Of a DNA stretch of 64,000 nucleotides, positions 35,300 through 42,735 are shown one piece after another. How positions within the stretch are numbered: the stretch's first letter is position 1; each line of letters opens with the position of its first letter. Position numbers and translations under genes: made by a program. The DNA is taken from NCBI GenBank assembly GCA_021787595.1, contig JAJYLQ010000007.1, positions 62,001 to 126,000 on the forward strand, given 5' to 3'. The notes below the pieces were generated by a model, which was not told the DNA's origin, did no database searches, and saw only the letters and a program-made list of their open reading frames with translations. This stretch comes from Chloroflexota bacterium. Lineage in GTDB: Bacteria > Chloroflexota > Anaerolineae > Anaerolineales > Villigracilaceae.

Positions 35300-35695
35300 T
35301 GCCGTGAGTGTTGCGGCCTTGCCCATGCGGGGCTTGCTTTCGCTCGAGGGCGTCAACAAACGTTTCCCCGGCGGCTATATCGCTCCGCCGCAAAATCTCA
35401 AACGCATCTCGCCTGCTTTGATTTCCACGCTGGTTCTTGCGCGCCTTTGGAACATGAGCCAAAGCGAATCCACCCACTGCCAGCCGGTGGGCAGATCACG
35501 CCCGCGGCAACGATCATTCCAAGCGTCGCAACCACATCGCCGAGGACGTGTACAAACGCGCTCAGGCCATCAGCGGCAGGGAAAGAATCGAACTGTCGAA
35601 AAGGATAGAAACTCAGCGGGCAAGGCGGTCAGTCGTTGAAGGCACTCCGCGATAATTACAACATCAATGTCAACAAGCCGGGAGGGATTGTATGC
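35300..35695 (-). pseudogene. Decayed cation diffusion facilitator (CDF) transporter
   Basis: On the minus strand, pieces of a CDF-family metal efflux protein can be read in different frames. IAECLQRLTALPAE resembles the EAxQRLxxP block. LSAFVHVLGDVVATLGMIVAA closely fits the H-x-x-G-D conserved helix of CzcD/ZitB proteins. After a frameshift, TGWQWVDSLWLMF matches the next segment. Stops and a deletion (between the first two blocks) break it, and the N-terminal membrane domain is missing. The + strand frames in this 410-base stretch show no family. Boundaries are approximate. Confidence 0.6.
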
Positions 35696-35702
35696 CGATT
35701 TG

Positions 35703-36107
35703 CTAATGCAGTTTTTCCTTGTGGTCCACGATGACGCCCTGAGCGGCTTCGAGCGCGGCCTGGTCAATGCTGGGGATGTCGGTGATCACGGGCTTGATGC
35801 CGACCTGCTCCATGCTGTAATACGCGCCTGCACCCATGCCGCGCGCCAGCAGGAACTGGCAATCGCGGATGGCCTCCGCCATTTGGAAATGGCGGTCCTG
35901 TTCGGCAGGCGCAAAGCCGTGACCGCGCGGGTCATTTTCTTCGGCATGTTCTTCACCGGCGAAATGGGTGTGCCCCATTTTTTCGCGCTGTTCGCGGGCA
36001 ATGATTTGACCGTTTTCGATGGTCAGGACGGCATAGTAGCGAGCGCGTCCGAAGTGCTGGCTGATGGTCTGGCCGTCATCGGTGACGGCGGCAATTTTGA
36101 CAGACAT
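35703..36107 (-). CDS. NifX/NifB C-terminal-like protein (dinitrogenase FeMo-cofactor family)
   Basis: A 134-residue protein from the ATG at 36107 (AAGGAGATTCTC upstream). VKIAAVTDDGQTISQHFGRARYYAVL is the family N-terminus. FLLARGMGAGAYYSMEQVGIKPVITD is the conserved core. A His-rich insertion (MGHTHFAGEEHAEEND) sits in the middle. Outside nitrogen fixation, proteins of this family often accompany Fe-S or metal-related genes; here there is no nif gene. Neighbours are two YlbF paralogues and a chromate transporter, all on the same strand, suggesting a shared redox or metal-related function. The last part ends GVIVDHKEKLH. Confidence 0.88.
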   Translation of the reverse strand: MSVKIAAVTDDGQTISQHFGRARYYAVLTIENGQIIAREQREKMGHTHFAGEEHAEENDPRGHGFAPAEQDRHFQMAEAIRDCQFLLARGMGAGAYYSMEQVGIKPVITDIPSIDQAALEAAQGVIVDHKEKLH

Positions 36108-36141
36108 GAGAATCTCCTTGATGTAGTGCAAAATTTATTTT

Positions 36142-36171
36142 GCGTAATGCGAAATGAATTTCGCATTACGC
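36142..36171. repeat. Hairpin over the YlbF stop codon
   Basis: GCGTAATGCGAAAT and ATTTCGCATTACGC form a 14-bp perfect inverted repeat. It includes the stop codon of the upstream YlbF gene. A second small hairpin GCAAAA-TTTA-TTTTGC adjoins it. It may protect the mRNA or lower expression of the downstream NifX-like gene. Confidence 0.6.
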
Positions 36172-36540
36172 GGCGTGGGCGAGTTCGGTGAAATCGAGTC
36201 CAAGCTGGATGCTGATTTGTTCCGCCGTATCAGCGAGCAAAGGCTTGAACGCACCGAGCGCATCGTTGCGCGCGACGATCAACGGGTGAGCATAATATTC
36301 GCTTCGCAAAGTATGGAACGGCGCCATATCCTGCTGGCTGAGAATTTCGCCTTTCTGTTGGCGGGCGATCAGATCTGCGTAAAGATCCATGAAACGTTTT
36401 TCAAGCGCAACGGCTTGCGGATCATCTTCAAAGGTTTGGACGGCGGACTGATAGGCGCGAGCCTGCGAATCGGCGAGGATTGCATCAGCCAAGGAGCGGG
36501 CTGCATCCTGAATATCCTGAGGAAGTTCATTGGGGTTCAT
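36166..36540 (-). CDS. YlbF/YmcA-family protein (paralogue 1)
   Basis: A 124-residue all-helical protein. AARSLADAILADSQARAYQSAVQTFEDDPQAVALEKRF matches the YlbF core, in which an acidic/polar helix pair is connected by a D-P-x-A turn. There is no cysteine. YlbF/YmcA/YaaT proteins form the Ric complex in Bacillus, which controls RNase Y and binds Fe-S clusters; a role here is an inference. It lies eleven bases downstream of its paralogue. Confidence 0.82.
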   Translation of the reverse strand: MNPNELPQDIQDAARSLADAILADSQARAYQSAVQTFEDDPQAVALEKRFMDLYADLIARQQKGEILSQQDMAPFHTLRSEYYAHPLIVARNDALGAFKPLLADTAEQISIQLGLDFTELAHAA

Positions 36541-36551
36541 GATCCATCTCC

Positions 36552-36944
36552 TTATCCGCCGCAGCCGCAGCCGCGTTTGGCGTTGGCGACAAAGTCCACG
36601 CGCAGGGACTGGCTGAGCAATTCATTGACTGCGTTGAACAGGGCGCGCACTTCGCTTTCAGCGGCGCGATAAGTTCGGACGGCGGAAAGCGCTTCGAGTT
36701 CCAGGCTGAGGCGTTGGAGTTCCGCTGACAGTTCAGGATCGCCTCTTCCGCCGTGGAGAGAATTGCGCTTCATCTGGATCTGTGTGGACAGATCGAGCAC
36801 CTGCGGGTCTTTTTCCAAATCCATGATGGCTTGCAGGTAGGTTTGGTAGAGAGGCTGTTCGCGCAGCAGGTCGCCAAGTTGGGCGGCGGCTTTGTCCACG
36901 TTTTCATGCGCGGCAGGCAGGTTGAGGATGGGTAAAACGTCCAT
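36552..36944 (-). CDS. YlbF/YmcA-family protein with C-terminal CGCGG tail (paralogue 2)
   Basis: A 130-residue protein. The core QLGDLLREQPLYQTYLQAIMDLEKDPQVLDLST is YlbF-like. The C-terminus ends VANAKRGCGCGG, a Cys-Gly-Cys tail that could bind a metal or an Fe-S cluster, unlike the cysteine-free paralogue beside it. Such tails also occur in the Ric complex subunits that bind [4Fe-4S] clusters. GGAGATCAACG precedes the ATG. It follows a tiny 23-codon gene on the same strand. Confidence 0.82.
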   Translation of the reverse strand: MDVLPILNLPAAHENVDKAAAQLGDLLREQPLYQTYLQAIMDLEKDPQVLDLSTQIQMKRNSLHGGRGDPELSAELQRLSLELEALSAVRTYRAAESEVRALFNAVNELLSQSLRVDFVANAKRGCGCGG

Positions 36945-36989
36945 CGTTGATCTCCTTGTAGTAGATGTGGCGCAAGTCTGCGATTTGCG

Positions 36990-37061
36990 CTACGCTTCAA
37001 TCACGAGCATGCCTTGCGGCGTCAGCCCGTTGACGTGATGGTCCATGCCAGTGTTATTCAT
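36990..37061 (-). CDS. Very small open reading frame, 23 codons, with ribosome site
   Basis: The minus strand encodes MNNTGMDHHVNGLTPQGMLV followed by three residues (ending IEA) and TAG. CGAGGTGATTG lies just before the ATG. It is the first frame downstream of the chromate transporter gene and upstream of the YlbF pair. It may be a leader peptide, a residual gene end or a small protein. The evidence is the ribosome site and position only. Confidence 0.35.
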   Translation of the reverse strand: MNNTGMDHHVNGLTPQGMLVIEA

Positions 37062-37081
37062 CAATCACCTCGTTCTTTAGA

Positions 37082-38293
37082 TTATGCAACCCATCCCAGC
37101 GCAAGCAGTCCGCCCCACAGGGCGACGCCGCCGAGGAAGACCCATAAAATATCCACTTTGAACCAGCGCACGGCGACGAAGGCCGCGGCCGCCAGCGCCA
37201 GCGCCGCCGGAGTGGTCAGCGCCACGCCGCCCAGCTGCAGCACCACCACCGCCAGCAGTCCCACAAAAGAAGCCATCACGCCCATCAGCGCGCCGCGCAC
37301 CGGCGCCAGGTTTTTCAGATTCGCAAACACTTCAGTGAAAACCAGCGTCATCGCAAACGACGGCGAGAAAATGGCGAAGGTCGCCAGTAGTCCGCCCCAG
37401 AAGCCCGCCAGTTTGTAGCCGATGAACGCGGCGGTAATCAGAAAGGGTCCGGGCGTAATCTGTCCCAGCGCAATTCCATCCGCAAACTGGCGGAGCGTCA
37501 TCCAGTGATGTGCGTCCACCGTCTCCGACTGAATGAGCGGGATGATGGTCGAACCGTTGCCAAACGCAACCGCGCCGATCTTGAACAGCGAGAGCGCCAG
37601 CCCGCCGATTTCGGATTTGAGACTCCACGCGAAGCCGACCACCACCAGGATGACTGCGGTTACCACACTGATCCCCGCCCATTGTCTCGGCGAAGCGGAC
37701 TCCGCCGGCAGCGGCTTGCCTGCTCCAGGCTTTTTCCCCGCTGTGGGACGGATCAGCCACGCGCCGAGCGCCAGGGCAATCAGCACCGTCAAAATGGCGT
37801 TGAGTTTGAACAGCAGGGCTGCAAACGCCAGCGCCATAATGACCGCCTGTGTACGCTGCTGAACGTTGCGTTCGCCCATCTCCAGCGTGACGTTGAACAG
37901 CACGCCCACCACCAGCGCTTCCAGCCCCATAAAGATCGAATGCACCCAGGGCAGAGTCCCGGCCGCGAAGTAAAATGCTGAAAGGACGGACATGAGAATA
38001 AAAGATGGCAGGATAAATCCGGTGGTTGCCAGCACCGCGCCCATTACGCCGCGCAATTTGTAACCCACGTACGCGGTGAAATCCACCATGATCGGACCAG
38101 GATAAAGCTGCACCATCGCCAGCCCATCGTTCATCTCATCTTCGGTCAGCCAGTGATTTTTCATCACCAGCGCCTTGAGTTTTTGCAAAATCGCCATGCC
38201 GAAGGCGGTCAGGCCGACGATGAAGCAGGCGGAGAAAATCGTCCACAGCGAGACTTGCGGACGCGCTTCCGCTTCCATTAATTCAGCAGTCAC
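37082..38293 (-). CDS. chrA: Chromate transporter, two-domain (ChrA)
   Basis: A 403-residue membrane protein made of two homologous halves. Each half holds the signature near a conserved turn: MVQLYPGPIMVDFTAYVGYKL in the first and LGQITPGPFLITAAFIGYKL in the second (the Q-x-x-P-G-P motif of the CHR family). About ten membrane segments. In proteobacteria ChrA exports chromate; in other phyla these may carry other oxyanions. It lies downstream of an arsenic-type permease cluster and a 43-codon frame, and upstream of the YlbF genes, all on the minus strand. Confidence 0.92.
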   Translation of the reverse strand: MTAELMEAEARPQVSLWTIFSACFIVGLTAFGMAILQKLKALVMKNHWLTEDEMNDGLAMVQLYPGPIMVDFTAYVGYKLRGVMGAVLATTGFILPSFILMSVLSAFYFAAGTLPWVHSIFMGLEALVVGVLFNVTLEMGERNVQQRTQAVIMALAFAALLFKLNAILTVLIALALGAWLIRPTAGKKPGAGKPLPAESASPRQWAGISVVTAVILVVVGFAWSLKSEIGGLALSLFKIGAVAFGNGSTIIPLIQSETVDAHHWMTLRQFADGIALGQITPGPFLITAAFIGYKLAGFWGGLLATFAIFSPSFAMTLVFTEVFANLKNLAPVRGALMGVMASFVGLLAVVVLQLGGVALTTPAALALAAAAFVAVRWFKVDILWVFLGGVALWGGLLALGWVA

Positions 38294-38308
38294 GTGTATT
38301 CCTCATTA

Positions 38309-38440
38309 TCAGATTTGCGCCAATCGCAACCGGCGAATTGCGGCGCTCTTCAAAGCAGGCGCTTCGATCTTGTGCTGACCCGTACTCCGATACTCGAAAT
38401 CGAGTCCGCTCAGCCATTGGGAAAACGTGTTTTCAGTCAT
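38309..38440 (-). CDS. Small 43-residue protein between permease and chrA
   Basis: From the ATG at 38440 (CCGGAGGCTGAA upstream, a good site) the frame encodes MTENTFSQWLSGLDFEYRST and a C-terminal half rich in Arg/Lys/Leu (SAAIRRLRLAQI). It resembles no family I know. It could be a small protein or the truncated N-terminus of something larger. The upstream open frame in the family-B repeat is not counted. Confidence 0.4.
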   Translation of the reverse strand: MTENTFSQWLSGLDFEYRSTGQHKIEAPALKSAAIRRLRLAQI

Positions 38441-38475
38441 TTCAGCCTCCGGAAGGTTTTGTTTCCTCTCCATGA

Positions 38476-38512
38476 CACCCCTCTCCTTGTAGGAGAGGGG
38501 CCGGGGGTGAGG
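38476..38512. repeat. Family-B repeat, short copy
   Basis: CACCCCTCTCCTTG and GGAGAGGGG plus CCGGGGGTGAGG. It lies immediately downstream of the permease stop. Confidence 0.65.
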
Positions 38513-38516
38513 CGGG

Positions 38517-39566
38517 TTACATGATCCAATTGAACAAATAGCCGGTGATAATGATCGCCGCAGCAATCACGCCGATGAAGACTGCGATCAGCTGCGGCTT
38601 GAGCACGCGGCGCAGGATGATCGTCTCTGGCAGGCTCAGGCCCACCACCGACATCATGAACGCCAGCACCGTGCCAAGCGAGGCGCCTTTTTCCATCAAT
38701 GCGCTGACGATGGGAATGACGCCCGCCGCGTTGGAATACAGCGGAACACCGACCAGGACAGCCGCCGGAACCGACCACCATTCCTGCCTGCCCATGATCC
38801 CGGCCAATGCCGCATCCGGCACGTAGCCGTGAATGCCCGCGCCAACGGCAATGCCCGCCAGCACGTACAGCCAGACCTTGCCGACGATTTCCTTGACCGA
38901 CTCCCACGAACGCTCGATGCGCTCCTGCAAAGTCAATTTTTCGATCACGCCCGCGTCCTGACTTTGCATTTGCCAGACGAAGTCTTCCACGTAACGTTCC
39001 ATCTTGAGCCGCCCGATCACCACACCCGCGAGGATGGAAATAATCAACCCTGAAGCAATATATAACCCGGCCACCTTCCAGCCGAATAAACCAAAGAGCA
39101 ATACCACCGCGACTTCATTGATGGTCGGCGCGGCGATCAGGAAAGAAAATGTCACGCCTAAAGGGATTCCGCTTTCAACAAAACCAATGAAGAGCGGCAC
39201 CGCCGAACACGAGCAGAATGGTGTGACAATGCCGAGCATGGCCGCCAGCACGTTGCCCACGCCCTCGCGCTTCCCGCCCAGCCAGGAGCGCGTCTGCTCC
39301 GCGCTGAAAAATGTCCGCAGGAGCGAGATCAGGAAAATCATGCCGCCCAACAGCAGGATGATTTTGGGAACGTCGTAGAAAAAGAAAGCCAGCGAGTCGC
39401 CCAGGCGGGAACCTTGCCGCTGTGCCAACAGGCCATACGCAATCCAATTCGCCAGCGGCTGGATGACGCTGTACGTTGCAATCCAGGCGATGGCGGCCAG
39501 AACCACCAAGCCGATCAGTCGCCAGGGGATTTCGGGTTTCTTTTGGGTGGAAAGAGTCTGATCCAT
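38517..39566 (-). CDS. YraQ/ArsP-type permease (PF03773)
   Basis: A 349-residue membrane protein with about eight membrane segments. IVTPFCSCSAVPLFIGF with its TPFCSCS motif, and VPLYSNAAGVIPIVSALM in the second half, identify the permease family. Members include ArsP, which exports organoarsenicals. The upstream ATG at 39593 gives MNISSKEIN; I chose 39566 because GAAGGAAATAAAC precedes it. With the ArsR-type regulator and redox protein upstream this looks like a metalloid-responsive cluster; the ion exported cannot be named. Confidence 0.87.
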   Translation of the reverse strand: MDQTLSTQKKPEIPWRLIGLVVLAAIAWIATYSVIQPLANWIAYGLLAQRQGSRLGDSLAFFFYDVPKIILLLGGMIFLISLLRTFFSAEQTRSWLGGKREGVGNVLAAMLGIVTPFCSCSAVPLFIGFVESGIPLGVTFSFLIAAPTINEVAVVLLFGLFGWKVAGLYIASGLIISILAGVVIGRLKMERYVEDFVWQMQSQDAGVIEKLTLQERIERSWESVKEIVGKVWLYVLAGIAVGAGIHGYVPDAALAGIMGRQEWWSVPAAVLVGVPLYSNAAGVIPIVSALMEKGASLGTVLAFMMSVVGLSLPETIILRRVLKPQLIAVFIGVIAAAIIITGYLFNWIM

Positions 39567-39645
39567 GTTTATTTCCTTCGAGCTGATATTCAAATTGCCA
39601 AATGAAATAAGGCAGAAAAAGCGACAAGCCGCTTCTTGCCGGGAC

Positions 39646-39885
39646 TCAAACCTGACTCAGCCATTCCAGCAGTTGCGGGTCGCTGGGAATTTTTCCCGCC
39701 GAAACCAGCCGGTTATTGATGACCAGCCCCGGGGTCGAGAGGATCGGCCATTTCATGATCTCAGCGTAGTCGGTCACTTTTTCGATTTCCAGCTGCAGAT
39801 TATGTTTCTCTGCCAGCGCGCGGACATTCCGTTCCAAGCGTATGCAATTCGCGCAGCCGCTTCCAAGGATTTTGACGTTTAACAA
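39646..39885 (-). CDS. Thioredoxin-like small redox protein (MTH895/TM0996 family)
   Basis: A 79-residue protein. KILGSGCANCIRLERNV has the CxxC active site (C11, C14). WPILSTPGLVINNRLVSAGK is the cis-proline-like loop. These redox-active disulfide proteins commonly sit beside ArsR and YraQ/ArsP-type permeases and are thought to handle a thiol/metalloid step. Four bases separate it from arsR. Confidence 0.88.
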   Translation of the reverse strand: MLNVKILGSGCANCIRLERNVRALAEKHNLQLEIEKVTDYAEIMKWPILSTPGLVINNRLVSAGKIPSDPQLLEWLSQV

Positions 39886-39888
39886 TCT

Positions 39889-40269
39889 TCACCTCACGCT
39901 TTGAAGTTCCACCGGAATACTCATCCGGTGTGTAGTCCCTTGCTTGCAGTTTGGGCATGCACAGGCAATGGGCGTCAGCATCAATTTTGCTTCCGGCATT
40001 CCGGTTATCTTACGCACAGCATCCAGCACAGAATAGATCTCCGGGCGGGTGACGCGGTAATACACGTTCCAGCCCTCGCGGCGATCCTGAAGGAGATCGG
40101 CATCGCGCAGCACCATCAACTGCTGGGAGATATAGGCCTGCCGGTAACCCAGCGCCGCCTCCAGGTGGCAGACACATTCCTCGCCGCCGCGCAGGATTTC
40201 CAAAATCGCCAGCCGCGCCGGGTGGGTCAGTGCCTTGAGCAATTTGACTTCTTCAGAATAATCGTACAT
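39889..40269 (-). CDS. arsR: ArsR-family metalloregulatory repressor
   Basis: A 126-residue regulator. Winged helix: LLKALTHPARLAILEIL, GYRQAYISQQLMVLRDADLL, EGWNVYYRV. The metal site is visible as EECVCHLE (C32, C34) in helix 3, the position of the As(III) ligands in ArsR. An extra CACPNC (C103, C105, C108) in the C-terminus could add thiol ligands. I used the ATG at 40269; an in-frame GTG six bases upstream is the alternative. Two matching inverted repeats lie just upstream, fitting autorepression. Confidence 0.92.
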   Translation of the reverse strand: MYDYSEEVKLLKALTHPARLAILEILRGGEECVCHLEAALGYRQAYISQQLMVLRDADLLQDRREGWNVYYRVTRPEIYSVLDAVRKITGMPEAKLMLTPIACACPNCKQGTTHRMSIPVELQSVR

Positions 40270-40279
40270 GGTCACCTTT

Positions 40280-40295
40280 ATTCAATCCGTTGAAT
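40280..40295. promoter_or_regulatory. Probable ArsR operator 1
   Basis: Inverted repeat ATTCA-ATCCGT-TGAAT, centred between the -10 hexamer and the arsR start codon, so bound repressor would block transcription. Confidence 0.65.
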
Positions 40296-40298
40296 GTG

Positions 40299-40326
40299 AT
40301 TGTAGCCGGGCAATGAAAATTTGAAA
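40299..40326 (-). promoter_or_regulatory. Probable arsR promoter
   Basis: On the minus strand TACAAT (40299-40304) with a weaker TTTCAA -35 (40321-40326) and a 16-base spacer. The operator-like repeat lies immediately downstream. Confidence 0.5.
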
Positions 40327-40354
40327 GGTACGCAATGTCACATGATTTGCGTTA

Positions 40355-40372
40355 TATTCATCCTTTTGAATA
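40355..40372. promoter_or_regulatory. Probable ArsR operator 2
   Basis: Perfect inverted repeat TATTCA-TCCTTT-TGAATA, 76 bases from the first site and with the same half-site (ATTCA/TGAAT). Confidence 0.6.
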
Positions 40373-40454
40373 TTATTGGATGATACAAATCCCCGCTTGC
40401 GGCGGGATTTGATTCTTTGATCCGGCGGGTAGGCTTCTGCCGCCGCGGCAACCA

Positions 40455-40577
40455 TCACCGGGCTGGACGAGACCACCCCGCAACCATACGCTTCTGGAAA
40501 TAAAAGGCGACATTCACCAACCCGGTCATCACCGGCACTTTCACTAGCGGACCGATCACCGCCGCGCCGCTGTTAAT
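40455..40577 (-). pseudogene. Remnant of an ACR3-type arsenite efflux pump (C-terminal end)
   Basis: The minus strand reads INSGAAVIGPLVKVPVMTGL followed by VNVAFYFQKR before a stop. This matches the final membrane helix region of ACR3 pumps (NSGAA, then G-P-L/I-V-E-V-P-V, then V-N-V-A). Nothing of the pump can be read upstream of it, where unrelated repeat-rich sequence begins. It lies on the 5' side of arsR on the same strand, so a former arsenic operon has lost its pump. Boundaries are approximate. Confidence 0.6.
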
Positions 40578-40711
40578 GCACCAAAGTCATTCCCAATTAA
40601 CCATTCCCACTCTCTGATACAATTCGACCCAATCTCTGCACTGAGCCTGTCGAAGCGTCCAGCCTCCAATCTCCAATGCTCTGATCCTCCAATTGCCACT
40701 TGCCAATTACC

Positions 40712-42403
40712 ATGACCAACGAATCCCTTGTAATTTACTCCATGAACAAAGTGGGACGCATCGTCCCTCCCAACAAACAAATCCTGCGTGACATCTCGCT
40801 TGGCTTTTACTACGGCGCCAAGATCGGCGTGCTCGGACTCAACGGCGCGGGCAAGTCCACGTTGCTGCGGATCATGGCGGGCGTGGATAAAGACTACATC
40901 GGCGAGATCTCGCAATCCAAAGGCTACACCGTCGGCCTGCTCGAGCAGGAGCCAAAGCTCGATGAAACGAAGACCGTCATCGAAGTTGTGAAAGAAGCGG
41001 TACAACCAATTGTCGAAATGCTTGCGCGCTTCGATGAAGTCAATGCCAGGTTTGCCGAGCCTGATGCCGATTTTGATGCGCTGGTCAATGAGCAGGCGAA
41101 GCTTCAAGAGCAACTGGATAAGCACGATGCATGGAATCTTGATTCGCATCTCGAAGTCGCGATGGACGCGCTGCGTTGTCCGCCTGGCGATACGCCAGTC
41201 AGAGTTTTATCGGGCGGTGAACGCCGCCGCGTCGCGCTGACCCGGTTGCTGCTCACCGAGCCCGACATTCTCCTGCTCGACGAACCCACCAACCACCTCG
41301 ACGCCGAGTCCGTGGCGTGGCTCGAACATCACCTGCGCGACTACAAAGGCACCGTCATCGCCGTCACTCATGACCGCTACTTCCTCGATAACGTCGCCGG
41401 CTGGATCCTCGAACTCGACCGCGGCTACGGCATCCCGTGGAAGGGCAACTACTCCTCGTGGCTCGAACAAAAACAGGAGCGCATCCGCCTCGAAGAAAAA
41501 TCCGAATCCAAACGGCAGAAGACGCTCGAACGTGAACTCGAATGGATTCGCATGTCGCCCAAAGCGCGTCAATCCAAAGGACAAGCCCGCATCAGCGCCT
41601 ACGAAAAACTGCTCAGTCAGGAAACCGAAGCGCGCCGCGAAGATTTGGAAATTTATATCCCGCCCGGACCGCGGCTCGGCGATATTGTCTTTGAATTCAA
41701 GGATGTGACCAAATCTTTCGCCAGCCCCGACGGAGGCGGGGACGACCGCCTCATTCTCGATGGGTTTTCTGCCGCCGTTCCCCCGGGCTCTATCGTCGGG
41801 ATAGTGGGTCCGAACGGCGCGGGCAAGACCACGTTGCTGAAAATGATTATTGGCGAAGAAAAACCAGATAGCGGAAGCATCAAAATCGGTGATACCGTCA
41901 AACTTGCCTACGTTGACCAGGCGCGCACCCTCGATCCGCAGAAAACCGTGTATGAAGAAATCTCGCAGGGGCAGGAAGTTTTGGAACTTGGCAAGCGCAA
42001 GATCAACGCGCGCGGTTATTGTTCCTCGTTCAACTTCATGGGCACCGACCAGCAGCGCAAAGTCAGCGACCTCTCTGGCGGCGAGCGCAACCGCGTGCAC
42101 CTCGCCAGGACCCTCACCGAAGGCGCGAACGTTTTGTTACTCGATGAACCCACAAACGATTTGGATGTCAATACTTTGCGCGCCCTCGAAGGTGCGCTTG
42201 AAGAATTCGCAGGCACGGCGTTGGTCGTCAGCCACGACCGCTGGTTCCTCGACCGCATCTGCACCCACCTCATTGTCTTCGAAGGCGACTCCGTCGCCAG
42301 GATGTACATCGGCAACTGGTCCGATTATGAAACGATGATGCGCGAAAAGTTCGGGAAGGATTTGACTCCGCATCGAGTCAAATACAGAACGCTGAAGAGA
42401 TAA
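40712..42403 (+). CDS. ettA: Energy-dependent translational throttle protein EttA (ABC-F ATPase)
   Basis: A 563-residue soluble protein with two ABC cassettes. The first has GLNGAGKSTLLRIMAG (Walker A, about 43) and LSGGERRRVALTRLLL (signature, about 166) with LLLDEPTNHLD. The second has GPNGAGKTTLLKMIIG (about 367) and LSGGERNRVHLARTL with LLLDEPTNDLD. The central linker has TLERELEWIRMSPKARQSKGQ, the EttA-type P-site interaction arm. It gates the ribosome's first elongation step in response to ATP/ADP. The start is an ATG at 40712; a TTG 12 bases upstream is possible. The last 90 bases are partly duplicated downstream (42511-42603). Confidence 0.95.
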   Translation: MTNESLVIYSMNKVGRIVPPNKQILRDISLGFYYGAKIGVLGLNGAGKSTLLRIMAGVDKDYIGEISQSKGYTVGLLEQEPKLDETKTVIEVVKEAVQPIVEMLARFDEVNARFAEPDADFDALVNEQAKLQEQLDKHDAWNLDSHLEVAMDALRCPPGDTPVRVLSGGERRRVALTRLLLTEPDILLLDEPTNHLDAESVAWLEHHLRDYKGTVIAVTHDRYFLDNVAGWILELDRGYGIPWKGNYSSWLEQKQERIRLEEKSESKRQKTLERELEWIRMSPKARQSKGQARISAYEKLLSQETEARREDLEIYIPPGPRLGDIVFEFKDVTKSFASPDGGGDDRLILDGFSAAVPPGSIVGIVGPNGAGKTTLLKMIIGEEKPDSGSIKIGDTVKLAYVDQARTLDPQKTVYEEISQGQEVLELGKRKINARGYCSSFNFMGTDQQRKVSDLSGGERNRVHLARTLTEGANVLLLDEPTNDLDVNTLRALEGALEEFAGTALVVSHDRWFLDRICTHLIVFEGDSVARMYIGNWSDYETMMREKFGKDLTPHRVKYRTLKR

Positions 42404-42412
42404 ACAAGATTC

Positions 42413-42506
42413 ATGTCGTTGTGAGGAGGAGCGGAGCGACGACGAAGCAATCTCCTCGACACTGGGGATTGCTTCGTGGCGCCTTGGCGCCACGAAGCAA
42501 TGACAT
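42413..42506. repeat. Dispersed element, family A
   Basis: ATGTCGTTGTGAG at the left and GCAATGACAT at the right are inverted, with GTGGCGCCTTGGCGCCAC as an inner palindrome. It lies between ettA and its duplicated 3' fragment. Confidence 0.75.
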
Positions 42507-42510
42507 ATCT

Positions 42511-42603
42511 GGCAACTGGTCCGATTATGCAGCCATGATGATGGAAAAGTTTGGGAAAGATTTGACTCTGCATCGGGTGAAGTATCGAACGCTGAAAAGG
42601 TAG
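42511..42603 (+). pseudogene. Duplicated 3' end of ettA
   Basis: It begins GGCAACTGGTCCGATTATG, identical to the sequence in ettA at about 42311. It encodes GNWSDYAAMMMEKFGKDLTL and then HRVKYRTLKR with its own TAG stop. The parental end reads GNWSDYETMMREKFGKDLTP. Many silent and a few amino-acid differences mean that the copy is not recent or came from a paralogue. It has no start and is taken as a fragment. Confidence 0.85.
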
Positions 42604-42606
42604 CGC

Positions 42607-42683
42607 GTCACTTTGAGCGACAGCGAAGGGTCTCCTGCCAGCGGTTGAGATTCTTCGTGGCGCTTGGCGCCACTCAGAATGAC
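42607..42683. repeat. Dispersed element, family A (short)
   Basis: GTCACTTTGAG and CTCAGAATGAC ends are inverted, with GTGGCGCTTGGCGCCAC inside. It directly follows the ettA fragment. Confidence 0.7.
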
Positions 42684-42735
42684 ATAACGATGAGGAGATT
42701 GCATTGTGCGGACGACTGCAATGATATCTATGAAT

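Noticed and set aside
37022-38293. chrA considered as two fused short-chain transporters of different origin
   Set aside because: Two homologous halves in one chain is the normal long-chain ChrA form.
40570-40700. Possible promoter or leader before ettA
   Set aside because: The stretch is made of short repeated strings (CCAATTGCCA type, GAGCCTGTCGAAG) without hexamers or folding I could support.
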